DNA of 42,222 nt from Vicinamibacterales bacterium (GTDB lineage Bacteria; Acidobacteriota; Vicinamibacteria; Vicinamibacterales; JAKQTR01): contig JALOKU010000021.1 of the NCBI GenBank assembly GCA_025456345.1, forward strand, positions 1 to 42,222, read 5' to 3'. The first letter of the stretch is position 1; each line of letters opens with the position of its first letter. A program made the position numbers and the translations under genes. This document shows positions 1-11,547 of the stretch, in pieces. The notes beneath the pieces are model-generated. The model ran no database searches and was not told the origin of the DNA. It was given only the letters and a program-made list of their open reading frames with translations.

Positions 1-2900
1 ACCAGGACGCTGGTCGTCGTACTGGTCCCGCTGCACGCCCCGCCCCAGCTCGTAAACACGTAGCCCGACGCCGGCGTCGCCGTCAGCGTCGCCGTCGTGG
101 CGCTCGCGAACGTCACCGCGCACGCCGCGCCGCCCGCCCCGCACGTCAGCCCGTTCCCCGTCACCGTCCCGCCCGCCGGCGCCGGCGTGATCGTCAGCGA
201 GTAGGCCGGCGTCCCGCCGACGTTGACCGTGACGCGGGCGAAGTACATGTTTCCTTCGTACTGGCAGCCGGGCTGGCGCGGGCTCACGCAGGCATCGATC
301 TCCGACATCGAGTAGTACGAGCCACCCTGGCCGGAGAACCCCGGCGCGGGAGTGAAGCGGAGCTGCTCCCAGAACCCCGTGATCGGAGATAGGACCACCC
401 CCACCGATCCGCCGCCGCCCGCACAGCCTGTGCCATCGAAAACCGTCTCCGGGCAGCCCCCGTTTTGAGAGATGTAGAGGCCGCGGCCCGACGTACCCGT
501 ATCATTGGCGAGCACCGGGATGACGATTGGCACGCCCACCGGCGTCGCCGCGGCGTCGTCTGCCGCCCGGGGTGGAGGTATCGATGCCGGGTCTCCGCTG
601 GCGCCTATGACGATGACGGACGTCGAGACCGTTCCGGTCGAAACGAGCGCGTCCAGGTAGACACGCGCAAGCGAGACCTGGCCGACGTTTGCCGAGGGCC
701 TGAAGTAGATGGCGGGCACGCAGAAGGGCCCAAGATCGTCGGCGGGGGAGAAACTCCAGCCGAGGTAGCCCGAGAACGCCTGGGGATCCGAAACGGCATC
801 GTTGGGGTCGTGTCCGGTGCCCTGGAGCAGCGCAGGGAATTCGGACGGATCGATCGCTTCAATCCTGAATGACACCGGCAACCCCTCGGGTCCGCCTCGC
901 AGCACCGCCCGGCCAGCCGCCATGCGTCCGACGGGCACGACGCCGAGGTCGATTCGGCTCTTCGACAGCGTGAGGGCGAGGGTGCCGGGAAAAAGGTGGA
1001 CAGTCGCCACGGACCACGCGCCGTCCGAGTCCTCGATTCGGTAGGTGAAGCGATCGTCGGCGGTCAGGGGCGCGAACGGGGTGAAGGTGATGGTGTTGTC
1101 CGCGTTGACGGTCGCCGAACCCGACGCCGGCGGCGTTTCGATGCCGACGAGGATGAGCGAGGCCCCGTCCGCATCCGAGTCGTTGTCCAGCACCCTGATC
1201 GTGACCGGCTCCGTCCCGAAGACCTCAGCCGAGTCGTCGCCGGCATACGGGAACTTGTTGAAGGCGCCGGCCACCGGATTCCAGGTCGTCACGAAGACGG
1301 GGAAGCTCGCCGTAGCGGCCCGGTCTTCGATGACCGCGTTGACATAGAAGCAGGGGCCCAGCGTGGGAGAGGTCGCGCAAGCCGTCGTAAACGGGCCCGA
1401 GTTGGTGAGGAACCGCAGGGTCAGCATCGCCGATTCCTGGCCGGACGGCAGCGTCCCGGACCAGGCGCACGACCCCTCGATGCCGGCGACGGTGCACGAC
1501 CAGTTCTGGTCCCCGGACCAGCCCTCGATGAACTGCAGGAACGGCGACCCGACACGAACGGTCACCGGCCCGCCCTCGTCCAGCCCACTGAAGTTGCGCA
1601 GCCACAGCGTGACCTGCAGTTCCACGCCTGCCGCGGTCCCACCGTCGAGGCCAGACCCGCCGCCGTCGCGCATGACGACGGGAATCCCCGCCGCGCCGGC
1701 CAGCGAGAACAACACACCGTCCCCATCAGGAGTGGCGGTTGTGCCGCCGCGAGCCGTGGTGCCCCACAACGTGCCCTCGTCGGTCATGAGCAGGCCGGCG
1801 CCGGGATTCATGCCGTCTGTCTGTGAGAACAGATGGAGCACCTGATAGCCGGACCCGTCGACAGCCACGCGGAAGATCGCGCCGTAGAAAGGCTGGGAAG
1901 ATGCGATGTCCTCCCCGAGGAATCCGTACAGTTTCCCTGCCGGGCCGAGCACGAGCCGCCCCTCCGGCTTCGTACCTCCGGCATCGCTGGTTTCGAAGGC
2001 ATGGAGAATGGTGAACTGCTTGTCGGACGGACGAAGGCTGAACACGCTCCCGACGAGCGACGCCGATCCAGCCTCCCTGCTCGCGCCGAAGAGCATGCCG
2101 TCGGATGCCTGAACCAGGTTGGAGACGCCTGGCCCGACGCCTGCCTTGAGCACCTCGAAGCCGGTGCCGGTGCGGCTGAGCCGGAAAACGGTCCCGCCGG
2201 CCGTCCCTCCTTTCGTCGTGCCGTAGAGCAGGCCGTCAAGGCCTTCGATCAGGCCTGTCCCAGGCTCGCCGCCGTCGGCGGCGCCGGTGAAGGCGTGGAG
2301 TACGGTGAAACCTGACCCGTCCAGCGCTATTCGGAACACGGCCCCTCTCGTCGTGCCGCCGTTGCCGGTGACGGTGCCGTAGAGCAGTCCGTCCGAGCCG
2401 AGGATGACGCCTCCGTCCGGATAGGGTGCCGTGGCCGGAAACGAGAAGAGCGTCGCGACGCCCCGGCGCGAGCCGAGGAGGTCCAGCCGGAAGAGGGTAC
2501 CCACGCCGTTATCGCCGCCGAGAACGGTCGTGCCGAACAACGAGCCGTCAGCCGCCTGGACGAGGGGCCCGCTCGACGGCTGCGCGCCCGGAGCGTATTG
2601 ATCGTTCCCGAAGCTATGGATCGTCCATGCCTCGGTGCCGCCGACGGGATCGAATTCGAAGATCGATCCCGCACCCGCCCCGCCGCCGGCGGCGGTCATC
2701 CCGTACAGCTTGCCGTCCCGCCCGCGGGTCAGGCTGGCAGTCGGATTCGCCTGGTTTCCGGAGGAGCCGTCGCTGAAACGATAGCGGAGTGCGAACGGCG
2801 GGTCGATCGTCTGGCTGAGCGCCGGCGTGGCCGCCGTGGCCAGCAGGACGGAAAGCGGGGCGAAGGTTCTCACCAGCGTTTGAACGGCGATCGACCTCAT
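1..2900 (-). CDS. GloVer-repeat secreted protein with cadherin-like domains (3' end beyond window)
   Basis: One open frame runs on the minus strand from the ATG at 2898-2900 to the window edge without a stop, about 966 codons. Residues 1-30 form a signal peptide ending near ALSQ. Seven repeats follow, of the type LxxxxDGxLYGTTxxGG...GTVFRL, for example near 2290-2200; these match the Gloeo/Verruco (GloVer) tandem repeat, predicted to make a propeller-like surface. A cadherin/Ig-like domain follows at about 1260-970 (VLDNDSDADG, FTYRIEDSDG). A second is near 565-490 (VPIVIPVLANDT). A bacterial repeat domain closes the visible part at about 215-1 (GYVFTSWGGACSG). Proteins of this kind are exported and often carry a C-terminal sorting signal, which would lie outside the window. 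Function is unknown; adhesion or surface display is inference. It follows the kinase gene on the same strand after 151 bp. Confidence 0.8.
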   Translation of the reverse strand, partial: MRSIAVQTLVRTFAPLSVLLATAATPALSQTIDPPFALRYRFSDGSSGNQANPTASLTRGRDGKLYGMTAAGGGAGAGSIFEFDPVGGTEAWTIHSFGNDQYAPGAQPSSGPLVQAADGSLFGTTVLGGDNGVGTLFRLDLLGSRRGVATLFSFPATAPYPDGGVILGSDGLLYGTVTGNGGTTRGAVFRIALDGSGFTVLHAFTGAADGGEPGTGLIEGLDGLLYGTTKGGTAGGTVFRLSRTGTGFEVLKAGVGPGVSNLVQASDGMLFGASREAGSASLVGSVFSLRPSDKQFTILHAFETSDAGGTKPEGRLVLGPAGKLYGFLGEDIASSQPFYGAIFRVAVDGSGYQVLHLFSQTDGMNPGAGLLMTDEGTLWGTTARGGTTATPDGDGVLFSLAGAAGIPVVMRDGGGSGLDGGTAAGVELQVTLWLRNFSGLDEGGPVTVRVGSPFLQFIEGWSGDQNWSCTVAGIEGSCAWSGTLPSGQESAMLTLRFLTNSGPFTTACATSPTLGPCFYVNAVIEDRAATASFPVFVTTWNPVAGAFNKFPYAGDDSAEVFGTEPVTIRVLDNDSDADGASLILVGIETPPASGSATVNADNTITFTPFAPLTADDRFTYRIEDSDGAWSVATVHLFPGTLALTLSKSRIDLGVVPVGRMAAGRAVLRGGPEGLPVSFRIEAIDPSEFPALLQGTGHDPNDAVSDPQAFSGYLGWSFSPADDLGPFCVPAIYFRPSANVGQVSLARVYLDALVSTGTVSTSVIVIGASGDPASIPPPRAADDAAATPVGVPIVIPVLANDTGTSGRGLYISQNGGCPETVFDGTGCAGGGGSVGVVLSPITGFWEQLRFTPAPGFSGQGGSYYSMSEIDACVSPRQPGCQYEGNMYFARVTVNVGGTPAYSLTITPAPAGGTVTGNGLTCGAGGAACAVTFASATTATLTATPASGYVFTSWGGACSGTSTTTSVL

Positions 2901-3051
2901 GGCGGCTCCTGAACCAGGTTGCCGAGTCGACAAGACGGCCGACCGCCCCGGGGACGACCGGCGGGCGGCTGGACTCGGGCTATTACATCTGGAAGCGGAA
3001 AAACCGGCCGGAGAGGGTCAGGGAGTCGCCGCGTGGATGGGGCGGGGGCGT

Positions 3052-5560
<2,509 letters not shown>

Positions 5561-5571
<11 letters not shown>

Positions 5572-6169
5572 GCGGCGCTCCGCCCTCCATCCGGCGGCGA
5601 ATCCAGGTCTTGGCGAGGACCCAGTCGCGCTTCACCGACGATTCGGACACGCCGACAACGGCGGCGGTCTCCTCGATCGAGAGGCCGGCGAAATACCGGA
5701 GTTCGACGATGCGGCTGTGCTGCGGATCGAGTTGCTCGAGTTCCTTGAGGGCCGTGTCGAGATCGAGCAGGTTGACCTCGGGCGCCGGCACCTGGGCGAC
5801 CGCGTCGGTGAGCACCACGGTGAACGCGCCGCTCCCCCGCTTGGAGGCCTCGCGCGCCCGGGCGTGATCCACGAGCACGTGTCGCACGATGCGCGCCGCC
5901 ACGGCGAAGAAGTGCGTGCGGTCGTTCCACTGCTTGTCGGGCTGCTGGGCCAGGCGGAGGAAGGCTTCGTTCACGAGCGCGGTCGGCTGGAGCGTATGGC
6001 CCTGGCGTTCGCGGCGAAGGTGCTGCGCGGCGATGCGGCACAGTTCGGGGTAGACGATTTCGATCAGCCCGGCGAGAGCCTGCTCGTCGCCGCCGGCCCA
6101 CTCGTGGAGCAGCCGTGTGACGTCATGGTCCCGGGGGACCGGCGTGCGAGCATCGTGTGTCTCCGACAT
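5561..6169 (-). CDS. ECF-type RNA polymerase sigma factor
   Basis: 202 residues of the Sigma70_ECF family common in Acidobacteria and Planctomycetes. Region 2 covers about residues 15-100 (PTALVNEAFLRL, then THFFAVAARIVRHVLVDHAR). Region 4 covers about 135-195, with the helix-turn-helix GLSIEETAAVVGVSESSVKRDW that reads the -35 element. It directs RNA polymerase to a regulon that cannot be seen here. It ends inside the kinase gene by an 11-bp overlap and begins 41 bp after the lgt stop. Sigma factors of this family are often paired with a Ser/Thr kinase, so the kinase may control it by phosphorylation or by protein contact; that is inference. No anti-sigma factor gene is seen beside it. Confidence 0.93.
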
Positions 6170-6210
6170 GCGATGGGAAAAAGTCTAGTATGGCCCTGCG
6201 GCGGCTGGCG

Positions 6211-7173
6211 CTATCGCCGCTCCCCAGGGGGGTTGGGAATCGGCGGGTACATCCGCGAATGCTCGAGCCCGGCGTGCCGCTTGCCGTACTTGGCGGGGAT
6301 GTCCCGAGTGGCGTCGCTCGCGATCACCAGCGACCCCAGCACGACCGCCGCGAACAGCGCCCGCCGCCACCACAGGCCGGACGGGTTCTCCAGGGCGGCT
6401 GGCACCGTGAGTCTCGTCATCGGCCGCCTCCGGTTGCGCCACAGCAACGCAATGCCCGCCGCCGACATCAGGATGTTCATCGTCTGGCCCGAGGGCAGGC
6501 CGAGCAGGGTCAGCGGGTACTCGCGGAAGTAGTCGATGAAGATGCGCGGGAACGCGTAGAGGAAGAGAAACCGAGCCGCGAGCCCGCCTGGAGGCACGCC
6601 GCGGCGCCGGGCGTGCATCAGCACGGGCACGATGAGCAGGTTTTTGAGCCCGTCGTAGAGGACGACCGGGTGGCGGAACCCTTCCGCATCGGGGAACTTC
6701 ACGGCCCAGGGCACGCTCGTCACGCTGCCGACAATCTGCCCGTCGATGAAATTGCCGATGCGGCCGGCGCACAGGATGAGCGCCGCCGGGATGGCCATGG
6801 CGTCCAGCATCACAAGCAGCGGCTTGCGTCGGCGAAGGCAGAACAGCCCCACGCCCGCAAATCCGCCGATGATCAGGCCGTGCGTCGCCATGCCGCCGAT
6901 CCAGAGCGCCGGGATGAGCGCGAGATGGTCCCTGTAGAACGCCCATTCGTTGTTGACGACGATCAGCCGGCCGCCGATGAGCACGCCCGTCGAGAGCAGC
7001 AGCGACAGTTCGTAGACCTCCCGCTGCGAGAGGCCGAGCTCGCCGCGCCGGCGCATGAAGAAGAGGTGGGCGTTCAGGAACCCGAGCGCGTAGCTCAGGC
7101 CGTACCACCACAGGTGGACGCCGAAGACCGTCCCGATGATCGGGTCGATGTCGTGGATCCAAGGGCTCGGCAC
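6211..7173 (-). CDS. lgt: Prolipoprotein diacylglyceryl transferase, divergent
   Basis: Integral inner-membrane enzyme that moves diacylglycerol from phosphatidylglycerol to the lipobox Cys of prolipoproteins. About seven hydrophobic segments are present. Family motifs seen are WWYGLSY near the start, GGMATHGLIIGG (equivalent of E. coli His103), GRIGNFIDGQIVG (equivalents of Arg143, Asn146 and Gly154), RHPVVLYD and YFRE (equivalent of Arg239). The residue matching E. coli Glu151 is Gln. A C-terminal extension of about 60 residues carries an extra hydrophobic segment. I chose the GTG at 7173 because a strong GGGGAGG lies 10 nt upstream and the N-terminus then matches the family; an ATG at 7209 would add 12 residues. 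It may share a transcript with the sigma factor gene 41 bp downstream. Confidence 0.85.
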   Translation of the reverse strand: MPSPWIHDIDPIIGTVFGVHLWWYGLSYALGFLNAHLFFMRRRGELGLSQREVYELSLLLSTGVLIGGRLIVVNNEWAFYRDHLALIPALWIGGMATHGLIIGGFAGVGLFCLRRRKPLLVMLDAMAIPAALILCAGRIGNFIDGQIVGSVTSVPWAVKFPDAEGFRHPVVLYDGLKNLLIVPVLMHARRRGVPPGGLAARFLFLYAFPRIFIDYFREYPLTLLGLPSGQTMNILMSAAGIALLWRNRRRPMTRLTVPAALENPSGLWWRRALFAAVVLGSLVIASDATRDIPAKYGKRHAGLEHSRMYPPIPNPPGERR

Positions 7174-7280
7174 GCGAGCGCAACCTCCCCGGCGCGTGAT
7201 CGCGGCCATCCTAGCTCCGCCCGGCCGCCGGGAGGTGTGAATTGGGCTGAATTGTTGTGTCGGCGGGAGTGGCTCCGGCG

Positions 7281-8327
7281 TCAGAGGACAAGCATCGCGT
7301 CGCCGTAGCTGTAGAAGCGGTACCGCGCCGCCACGGCCTCGCGGTAGGCGCTGAGCACGGCCTCCCGTCCGGCGAAGGCGGCCACGAGCATCAGCAGAGA
7401 CGAGGCCGGCAGGTGGAAGTTCGTGACCAGCCCGCCGGCCACGAGGAACCGGTGGCCCGGATGGATGAAGAGTTCCGTCTCGGCGCTGCCGGCCACGACC
7501 CGCCCGCCGCCCCGCTCGGCCGCCGCCTCGAGCGCCCGCGTCGTCGTCGTCCCCACGACGATGATGCGCCGGCCGGACTCGAGCGCGGCGTTGATGCGCG
7601 CCGCCGCGTCGTCGCGAATCGCGTAGCGCTCGGGGTCGACGGTGTGCGCCTCCACCTCGGTCGCGCGAACCGGCTTGAAGGTGCCGTAGCCGACGTGCAG
7701 GGTGATGGTGGTGCGCTCGACGCCGGCCTCGTCGAGCGACCGGAGGATGGCCTCGGTGAAATGCAGGCCCGCCGTCGGCGCCGCGATCGACCCGGCTTCG
7801 CGGGCGAACACGGTCTGGTAGCGGTCGCGGTCGAGGTCGAGATCCGGTCGCTTGATGTAGGGCGGCAGCGGGATGTGCCCGATCGCCTCGATGGCGTCCA
7901 TGACGGTGCCGGCGTCGTCGGTCCAGAGACGCACGAGGCGGCGTCCGAAGAAGCGCTCCTCGAGCACCTCGCCATGAAGCGTGCGGCCGCCCCGCTCGAA
8001 GCGCACCCGCCGGCCTGGCCTCATCCGCTGCCCGGGGTGGACCAGCGCCTCCCACCGCTCGTCGTCGAGGCGCGACACGAGCATGACCTCCACGGCGCCC
8101 CCGCCGGGTTCCCGCTCCCCGATGAGCCGCGCCGGCAACACCCGGGTGTCGTTGAACACCATCACGTCGCCGGGTTTCAGGAAGCGGGCGATGCTCTGGA
8201 CGTCCGCGTGCGTGACGCCGCCCGTGCGCCGGTCGAGCACCAAGAGGCGCGACGACCCCCGCTCGCCGGGCGGGAATTGCGCCACAAGCTCCGCAGGGAG
8301 ATCGAACGAGAAGTCCGAGACCTTCAT
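7281..8327 (-). CDS. queA: S-adenosylmethionine:tRNA ribosyltransferase-isomerase
   Basis: 348 residues, full family length. The enzyme transfers and isomerises the ribosyl group of S-adenosylmethionine onto preQ1 in the tRNA anticodon, making epoxyqueuosine in queuosine synthesis. The N-terminus MKVSDFSFDLPAELVAQ, FNDTRVLPARL and the core AAPTAGLHFTEAIL with HVGYGTFKPV are hallmark motifs. The ATG at 8325-8327 is the family start. It has no visible Shine-Dalgarno sequence, because a palindromic repeat begins 7 bp upstream and occupies the usual leader. The gene follows the DUF4112 gene across that repeat, and lgt follows after about 107 bp on the same strand. Confidence 0.96.
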   Translation of the reverse strand: MKVSDFSFDLPAELVAQFPPGERGSSRLLVLDRRTGGVTHADVQSIARFLKPGDVMVFNDTRVLPARLIGEREPGGGAVEVMLVSRLDDERWEALVHPGQRMRPGRRVRFERGGRTLHGEVLEERFFGRRLVRLWTDDAGTVMDAIEAIGHIPLPPYIKRPDLDLDRDRYQTVFAREAGSIAAPTAGLHFTEAILRSLDEAGVERTTITLHVGYGTFKPVRATEVEAHTVDPERYAIRDDAAARINAALESGRRIIVVGTTTTRALEAAAERGGGRVVAGSAETELFIHPGHRFLVAGGLVTNFHLPASSLLMLVAAFAGREAVLSAYREAVAARYRFYSYGDAMLVL

Positions 8328-8334
8328 GAGGAAC

Positions 8335-8409
8335 AGGGGTCGGGACTAATTACGCAAACGACAAATTTGAATTTCATTTTTGTATGTCGCGTAATTAGTC
8401 CCGACCCCT
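8335..8409. repeat. REP-like palindrome between the DUF4112 gene and queA
   Basis: Two perfect 21-bp inverted arms, 8335-8355 and 8389-8409, enclose a 33-bp AT-rich centre with further imperfect pairing. The outer core is AGGGGTCGGGACTAATTA and its complement. The right arm abuts the TAG stop of the DUF4112 gene (8410-8412). The left arm ends 7 bp before the queA start codon. The AT-rich centre contrasts with the GC-rich surroundings. It could fold in RNA as a terminator or a translation-blocking hairpin; as DNA it resembles a short dispersed palindromic element. Confidence 0.85.
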
Positions 8410-8877
8410 CTACAGAAAGGGCCGAAGCACGGTGTACGCCATCATCGCCACCGACAGGAGCACCAGCGCGAGCACGCCGAGGATGACGACCATCGCGAGC
8501 AGCACCACCGCCCAGTCGCCGCTCGACGGTTTCACGCCGGGGCGCTGGTGCCGCTCGAGGAGCGCGAGGTTCCGGGCGTTCGATTTCCACGCCAGGTCGG
8601 CGACGTCGCCGGCAAACGGCACGAGGCCCGCGGCGAGGTCGACAAGGGTGTTCAGCGCCATCCTGCCCAGGACGACGCGCGGCACGCCCAGGCGATACGC
8701 GTGATAGAGCATGGCCACCGCCAGCGACGAAGTGGCCGCGTCGCCAATGCCGGGGATGAAGCCGATAATCGGGTCCCAGCCGAACCGGATCGCGGTGCCC
8801 GGCACGCGATAGGCGGAGTCCATCAGGCGGCTCCACCGCCGCAGCAGATCGATCCGCCGGGCTCGATCGAGGGTCAT
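8410..8877 (-). CDS. DUF4112 domain membrane protein
   Basis: 155 residues. The DUF4112 signature is clear: LLRRWSRLMDSAYRVPGT, then FGWDPIIGFIPGIGDAATS, and NTLVDLAAGLVPFAGDVAD, where two glycine/proline-rich hydrophobic segments alternate with short loops. A C-terminal hydrophobic segment (about 122-150) probably spans the membrane. The function of the family is unknown. I chose the ATG at 8877 because the domain begins there; a longer frame reaches 8967 but would run inside fabH and adds non-family residues. The gene lies 22 bp after fabH on the same strand. Its stop codon touches the palindromic repeat. Confidence 0.85.
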   Translation of the reverse strand: MTLDRARRIDLLRRWSRLMDSAYRVPGTAIRFGWDPIIGFIPGIGDAATSSLAVAMLYHAYRLGVPRVVLGRMALNTLVDLAAGLVPFAGDVADLAWKSNARNLALLERHQRPGVKPSSGDWAVVLLAMVVILGVLALVLLSVAMMAYTVLRPFL

Positions 8878-8899
8878 GGCGGCCCGAGTGCCGAGTGCC

Positions 8900-9907
8900 T
8901 CAGATCGCCCAGCGCAGGAGCACCGAGCCCACGGTGAACCCGGCGCCCACCGACGCCAGCAGCACAAGGTCGCCCTTCTTGAGCCGCCCCTGCCGGATCG
9001 CGTCCTCGAGCGCCAGCGGGATCGTGGCGGCCGTGGTGTTGCCGTAGTCCTCGATGTTGATCATCACCTTCGACTCGGGCAGGCCGAGGCGGGCCGCGGC
9101 CGACATGATGATGCGGCGGTTCGCCTGGTGCGACACGAACAGCGCCACTTCGTCGGTGGTGTGCCCGTTGCGCTCGAGCACCTTGCGCGCGATCTCCTCG
9201 GTCTTGCGGACCGCGAACTTGAACACCGCCTGGCCGTCCTGCTTGACGAAGTGCATCCGCTTGTCGACGGTCTCGTGCGAGGCCGGGTGGAGGCTGCCTC
9301 CCGCCGGCATCTGCAGCGCCGGGCCGCCGCTGCCGTCGATTTCGTTCTCGAACCCGATGATCTCGAGTCCCTCTTCGACGGCCGGCTCGACAATCACCGC
9401 GCCGGCGCCGTCGCCGAACAGCACGCAGGTCGTGCGGTCGGTGTAGTCGATGATGGTCGACATCGCGTCGGCGCCGATGACCAGCGCGCGCTGGTGTTTG
9501 CCGGTCGACACAAGCTGGCTCGCCACGCCCAGCGAGAACGTGAACCCGGAGCAGGCGGCGGCCAGGTCGAAGCCCCAGCACGCGGTGGCGCCAATCTTGT
9601 GCTGCACCAGCGCCGCCGTGCTCGGGAACATCATGTCCGGCGTGGTCGTCCCGACGACGAGGAAATCGATGTCGCCGGGCGTCAGGCCGGCGTTCGCGAT
9701 CGCCTTCAGCGCGGCCTCCTTGGCCATGTCGGAGGTCGCCACGCCCTTGTCGACCACGTGCCGCGTCCTGATCCCGGTCCGCTGGAGGATCCACTCGTCG
9801 GTGGTCTCGACCATCTGGCTGAGCCTGTGATTGTCGAGGATCGTCGGCGGCACGTATGTCGCCAGCGAGCTGATGCGCGTTTTCCTGAGCACGTTCCCGT
9901 TCACCAC
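8900..9907 (-). CDS. fabH: Beta-ketoacyl-ACP synthase III
   Basis: 335 residues, the usual KASIII length. It condenses acetyl-CoA (or a branched acyl-CoA) with malonyl-ACP to begin fatty acid synthesis in the cytoplasm. The catalytic triad is visible: Cys in AAACSGF, His in SHQANRRI and Asn in EDYGNTTAA. The N-terminus contains [16 protein letters not shown], typical of FabH, and the C-terminus has [13 protein letters not shown]. The start is a GTG at 9907 that overlaps the ruvB stop by 7 bp, so it is probably translationally coupled to ruvB. Substrate choice (straight or branched primer) cannot be read from the sequence. Confidence 0.95.
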   Translation of the reverse strand: MVNGNVLRKTRISSLATYVPPTILDNHRLSQMVETTDEWILQRTGIRTRHVVDKGVATSDMAKEAALKAIANAGLTPGDIDFLVVGTTTPDMMFPSTAALVQHKIGATACWGFDLAAACSGFTFSLGVASQLVSTGKHQRALVIGADAMSTIIDYTDRTTCVLFGDGAGAVIVEPAVEEGLEIIGFENEIDGSGGPALQMPAGGSLHPASHETVDKRMHFVKQDGQAVFKFAVRKTEEIARKVLERNGHTTDEVALFVSHQANRRIIMSAAARLGLPESKVMINIEDYGNTTAATIPLALEDAIRQGRLKKGDLVLLASVGAGFTVGSVLLRWAI

Positions 9908-10926
9908 AGTCGCGAGTCCTTTCCCGGGGCCTGCAGGCCGAAATACTCGTACGCCCGCGCCGTGGCCACGCGGCCTCGGGGCGTGCGATCGATGAACCCG
10001 ATCTGGATCAGAAAGGGCTCGTAGATGTCTTCAATCGCGTCCTTGTCTTCGCTGATCGCGGCGGCGATGGTGCCGACGCCGACGGGCCCGCCGCCGAACT
10101 TCTCGATGATCGTCTTGAGCAGCCGCCGGTCGATTTCGTCGAAGCCGCGGTCGTCGACCTCCAGCATCGCCAGCGCCGCGTGCGTGACCGGCTCGGTGAT
10201 CTCGCCCGTGGCGCGCACCTGCGCGTAGTCGCGGACGCGGCGCAGCAGGCGGTTCGCGATCCGGGGCGTGCCGCGCGACCGGCGGGCGATCTCGGCGGCC
10301 GCCTCGTCGCGGATCGGCGTGCCGAGGATGCGGGCGGAGCGGCGGACAATCACCTCGAGGTCCGCGTCGGTGTAGAAGTCGAGGCGGTGCACGATGCCGA
10401 AGCGGCTGCGCAGCGGCGCCGTCAGCAGTCCCGCGCGCGTCGTGGCGCCGATGAGCGTGAAGGGCTGGAGCGGCACTTTCACGGACCGCGCGCCCGGGCC
10501 CTGCCCGATCACGATGTCGAGCTCGTAGTCCTCGAGGGCCGGGTAGAGGATCTCCTCGATGGTCGCCGCCATCCGGTGGATCTCGTCGATGAAGATGACC
10601 TCGCGCTCCTTGAGGTTCGTGAGCATCGCCGCCAGGTCGCCGGCCTTCTCGAGCACCGGGCCCGACGTGGTCCGCACCGGCACGCCGAGCTCGTTCCCGA
10701 TGACGTACGCGAGCGTTGTCTTGCCGAGCCCGGGCGGGCCGTAGAGCAGGACGTGATCGAGCGCTTCCCGGCGCTGCCTGGCGGCCGTGATGGCGACGTG
10801 CAGGTTCTCGCGCACGCGGTCCTGCCCGACGTACTCGTCGAGCGTCCGCGGGCGCAGCCCGGCCTCGAACTGCGCGTCCTCGTCGTCGGCGCGCGTCGAT
10901 GTCACCCGCAGGGGTTCGTCAGTCAT
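9901..10926 (-). CDS. ruvB: Holliday junction branch migration helicase RuvB
   Basis: 341 residues. An AAA+ ATPase that forms hexameric rings on DNA and drives branch migration with RuvA. Seen are Walker [10 protein letters not shown], Walker B IFIDEIH, sensor 1 GATTRAG, the arginine finger in PLRSRFG, and the C-terminal winged helix ([18 protein letters not shown]). The N-terminal [19 protein letters not shown] is family-typical. It follows ruvA by 15 bp and overlaps fabH by 7 bp. Confidence 0.98.
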   Translation of the reverse strand: MTDEPLRVTSTRADDEDAQFEAGLRPRTLDEYVGQDRVRENLHVAITAARQRREALDHVLLYGPPGLGKTTLAYVIGNELGVPVRTTSGPVLEKAGDLAAMLTNLKEREVIFIDEIHRMAATIEEILYPALEDYELDIVIGQGPGARSVKVPLQPFTLIGATTRAGLLTAPLRSRFGIVHRLDFYTDADLEVIVRRSARILGTPIRDEAAAEIARRSRGTPRIANRLLRRVRDYAQVRATGEITEPVTHAALAMLEVDDRGFDEIDRRLLKTIIEKFGGGPVGVGTIAAAISEDKDAIEDIYEPFLIQIGFIDRTPRGRVATARAYEYFGLQAPGKDSRLW

Positions 10927-10941
10927 CTCGTGTGGTGGCGG

Positions 10942-11547
10942 TCAGCCCCGCGCCAGTTCGCGCAGCGCCTGTTTGAGCACGGTCTCGAAGGCCGGCGACT
11001 CGGCCCTGGCCAGCGCGGCCTCGACGGCTCGTTCCGCGAGAGGTCGATGATATCCCAGGTTCAGCAGGGCCGAGAGCAGGTCCCGGCGCAGCACGCCGCC
11101 CGGCGCGCCGGCTTCCGTCCCGGCCGTCGTCTCGTCGATGATGCCTTTCGGGAGCTTGTCCTTCAGCTCGAGGCCAATCCGCTCGGCGGTCTTCTTGCCG
11201 ATGCCGGGGATCGCCGTCAGGCGTCCCACGTCGCCGGCCTGGACCGCGCGCGCGAGGTCGGCCGCGTCGATGCCCGAGAGCACGGCGAGGGCGAGCTTCG
11301 GCCCGATCCCGCTGATGCCGATCAGCCGTTCGAACACCTGCAGCTCGAGCGCCGTCGAGAAGCCGTACAGCGCGAGGGCGTCTTCACGCACGTGGGTGTG
11401 CACGCGCAGCGCCACGTCGGCGCCCGGCTCGCCGAGCGTGTAGTAGGTCGACAGCGGCACCGCCACGTCGTAGCCGACACCGCCCACGTCAACGATGAGA
11501 CGGTTCGGCGCTTTCTCGGCCAGCCGGCCGCGAAGCGTAGCGATCAT
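10942..11547 (-). CDS. ruvA: Holliday junction DNA helicase RuvA
   Basis: 201 residues. RuvA tetramers bind the four-way junction and load RuvB. The OB fold (about 1-62) begins MIATLRGRLAEK. Two helix-hairpin-helix motifs follow, FERLIGISGIGPKLALAVL and LTAIPGIGKKTAERIGLEL, and the flexible linker leads to the RuvB-binding domain (about 150-200, LLSALLNLGYHRP). The ATG at 11547 overlaps the ruvC stop as ATGA (4 bp), so coupling is likely. A longer frame extends upstream but reads only through ruvC. Confidence 0.97.
   Translation of the reverse strand: MIATLRGRLAEKAPNRLIVDVGGVGYDVAVPLSTYYTLGEPGADVALRVHTHVREDALALYGFSTALELQVFERLIGISGIGPKLALAVLSGIDAADLARAVQAGDVGRLTAIPGIGKKTAERIGLELKDKLPKGIIDETTAGTEAGAPGGVLRRDLLSALLNLGYHRPLAERAVEAALARAESPAFETVLKQALRELARG

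Noticed and set aside
7174-8055. Upstream extension of lgt to 8055
   Set aside because: The added part runs through queA in another frame and has no lgt-like sequence; the family start is at 7173 or 7209.
8900-9907. fabH as part of a polyketide or fatty acid biosynthetic cluster
   Set aside because: No other fab, ACP or PKS gene is nearby; its neighbours are ruvB and DUF4112.
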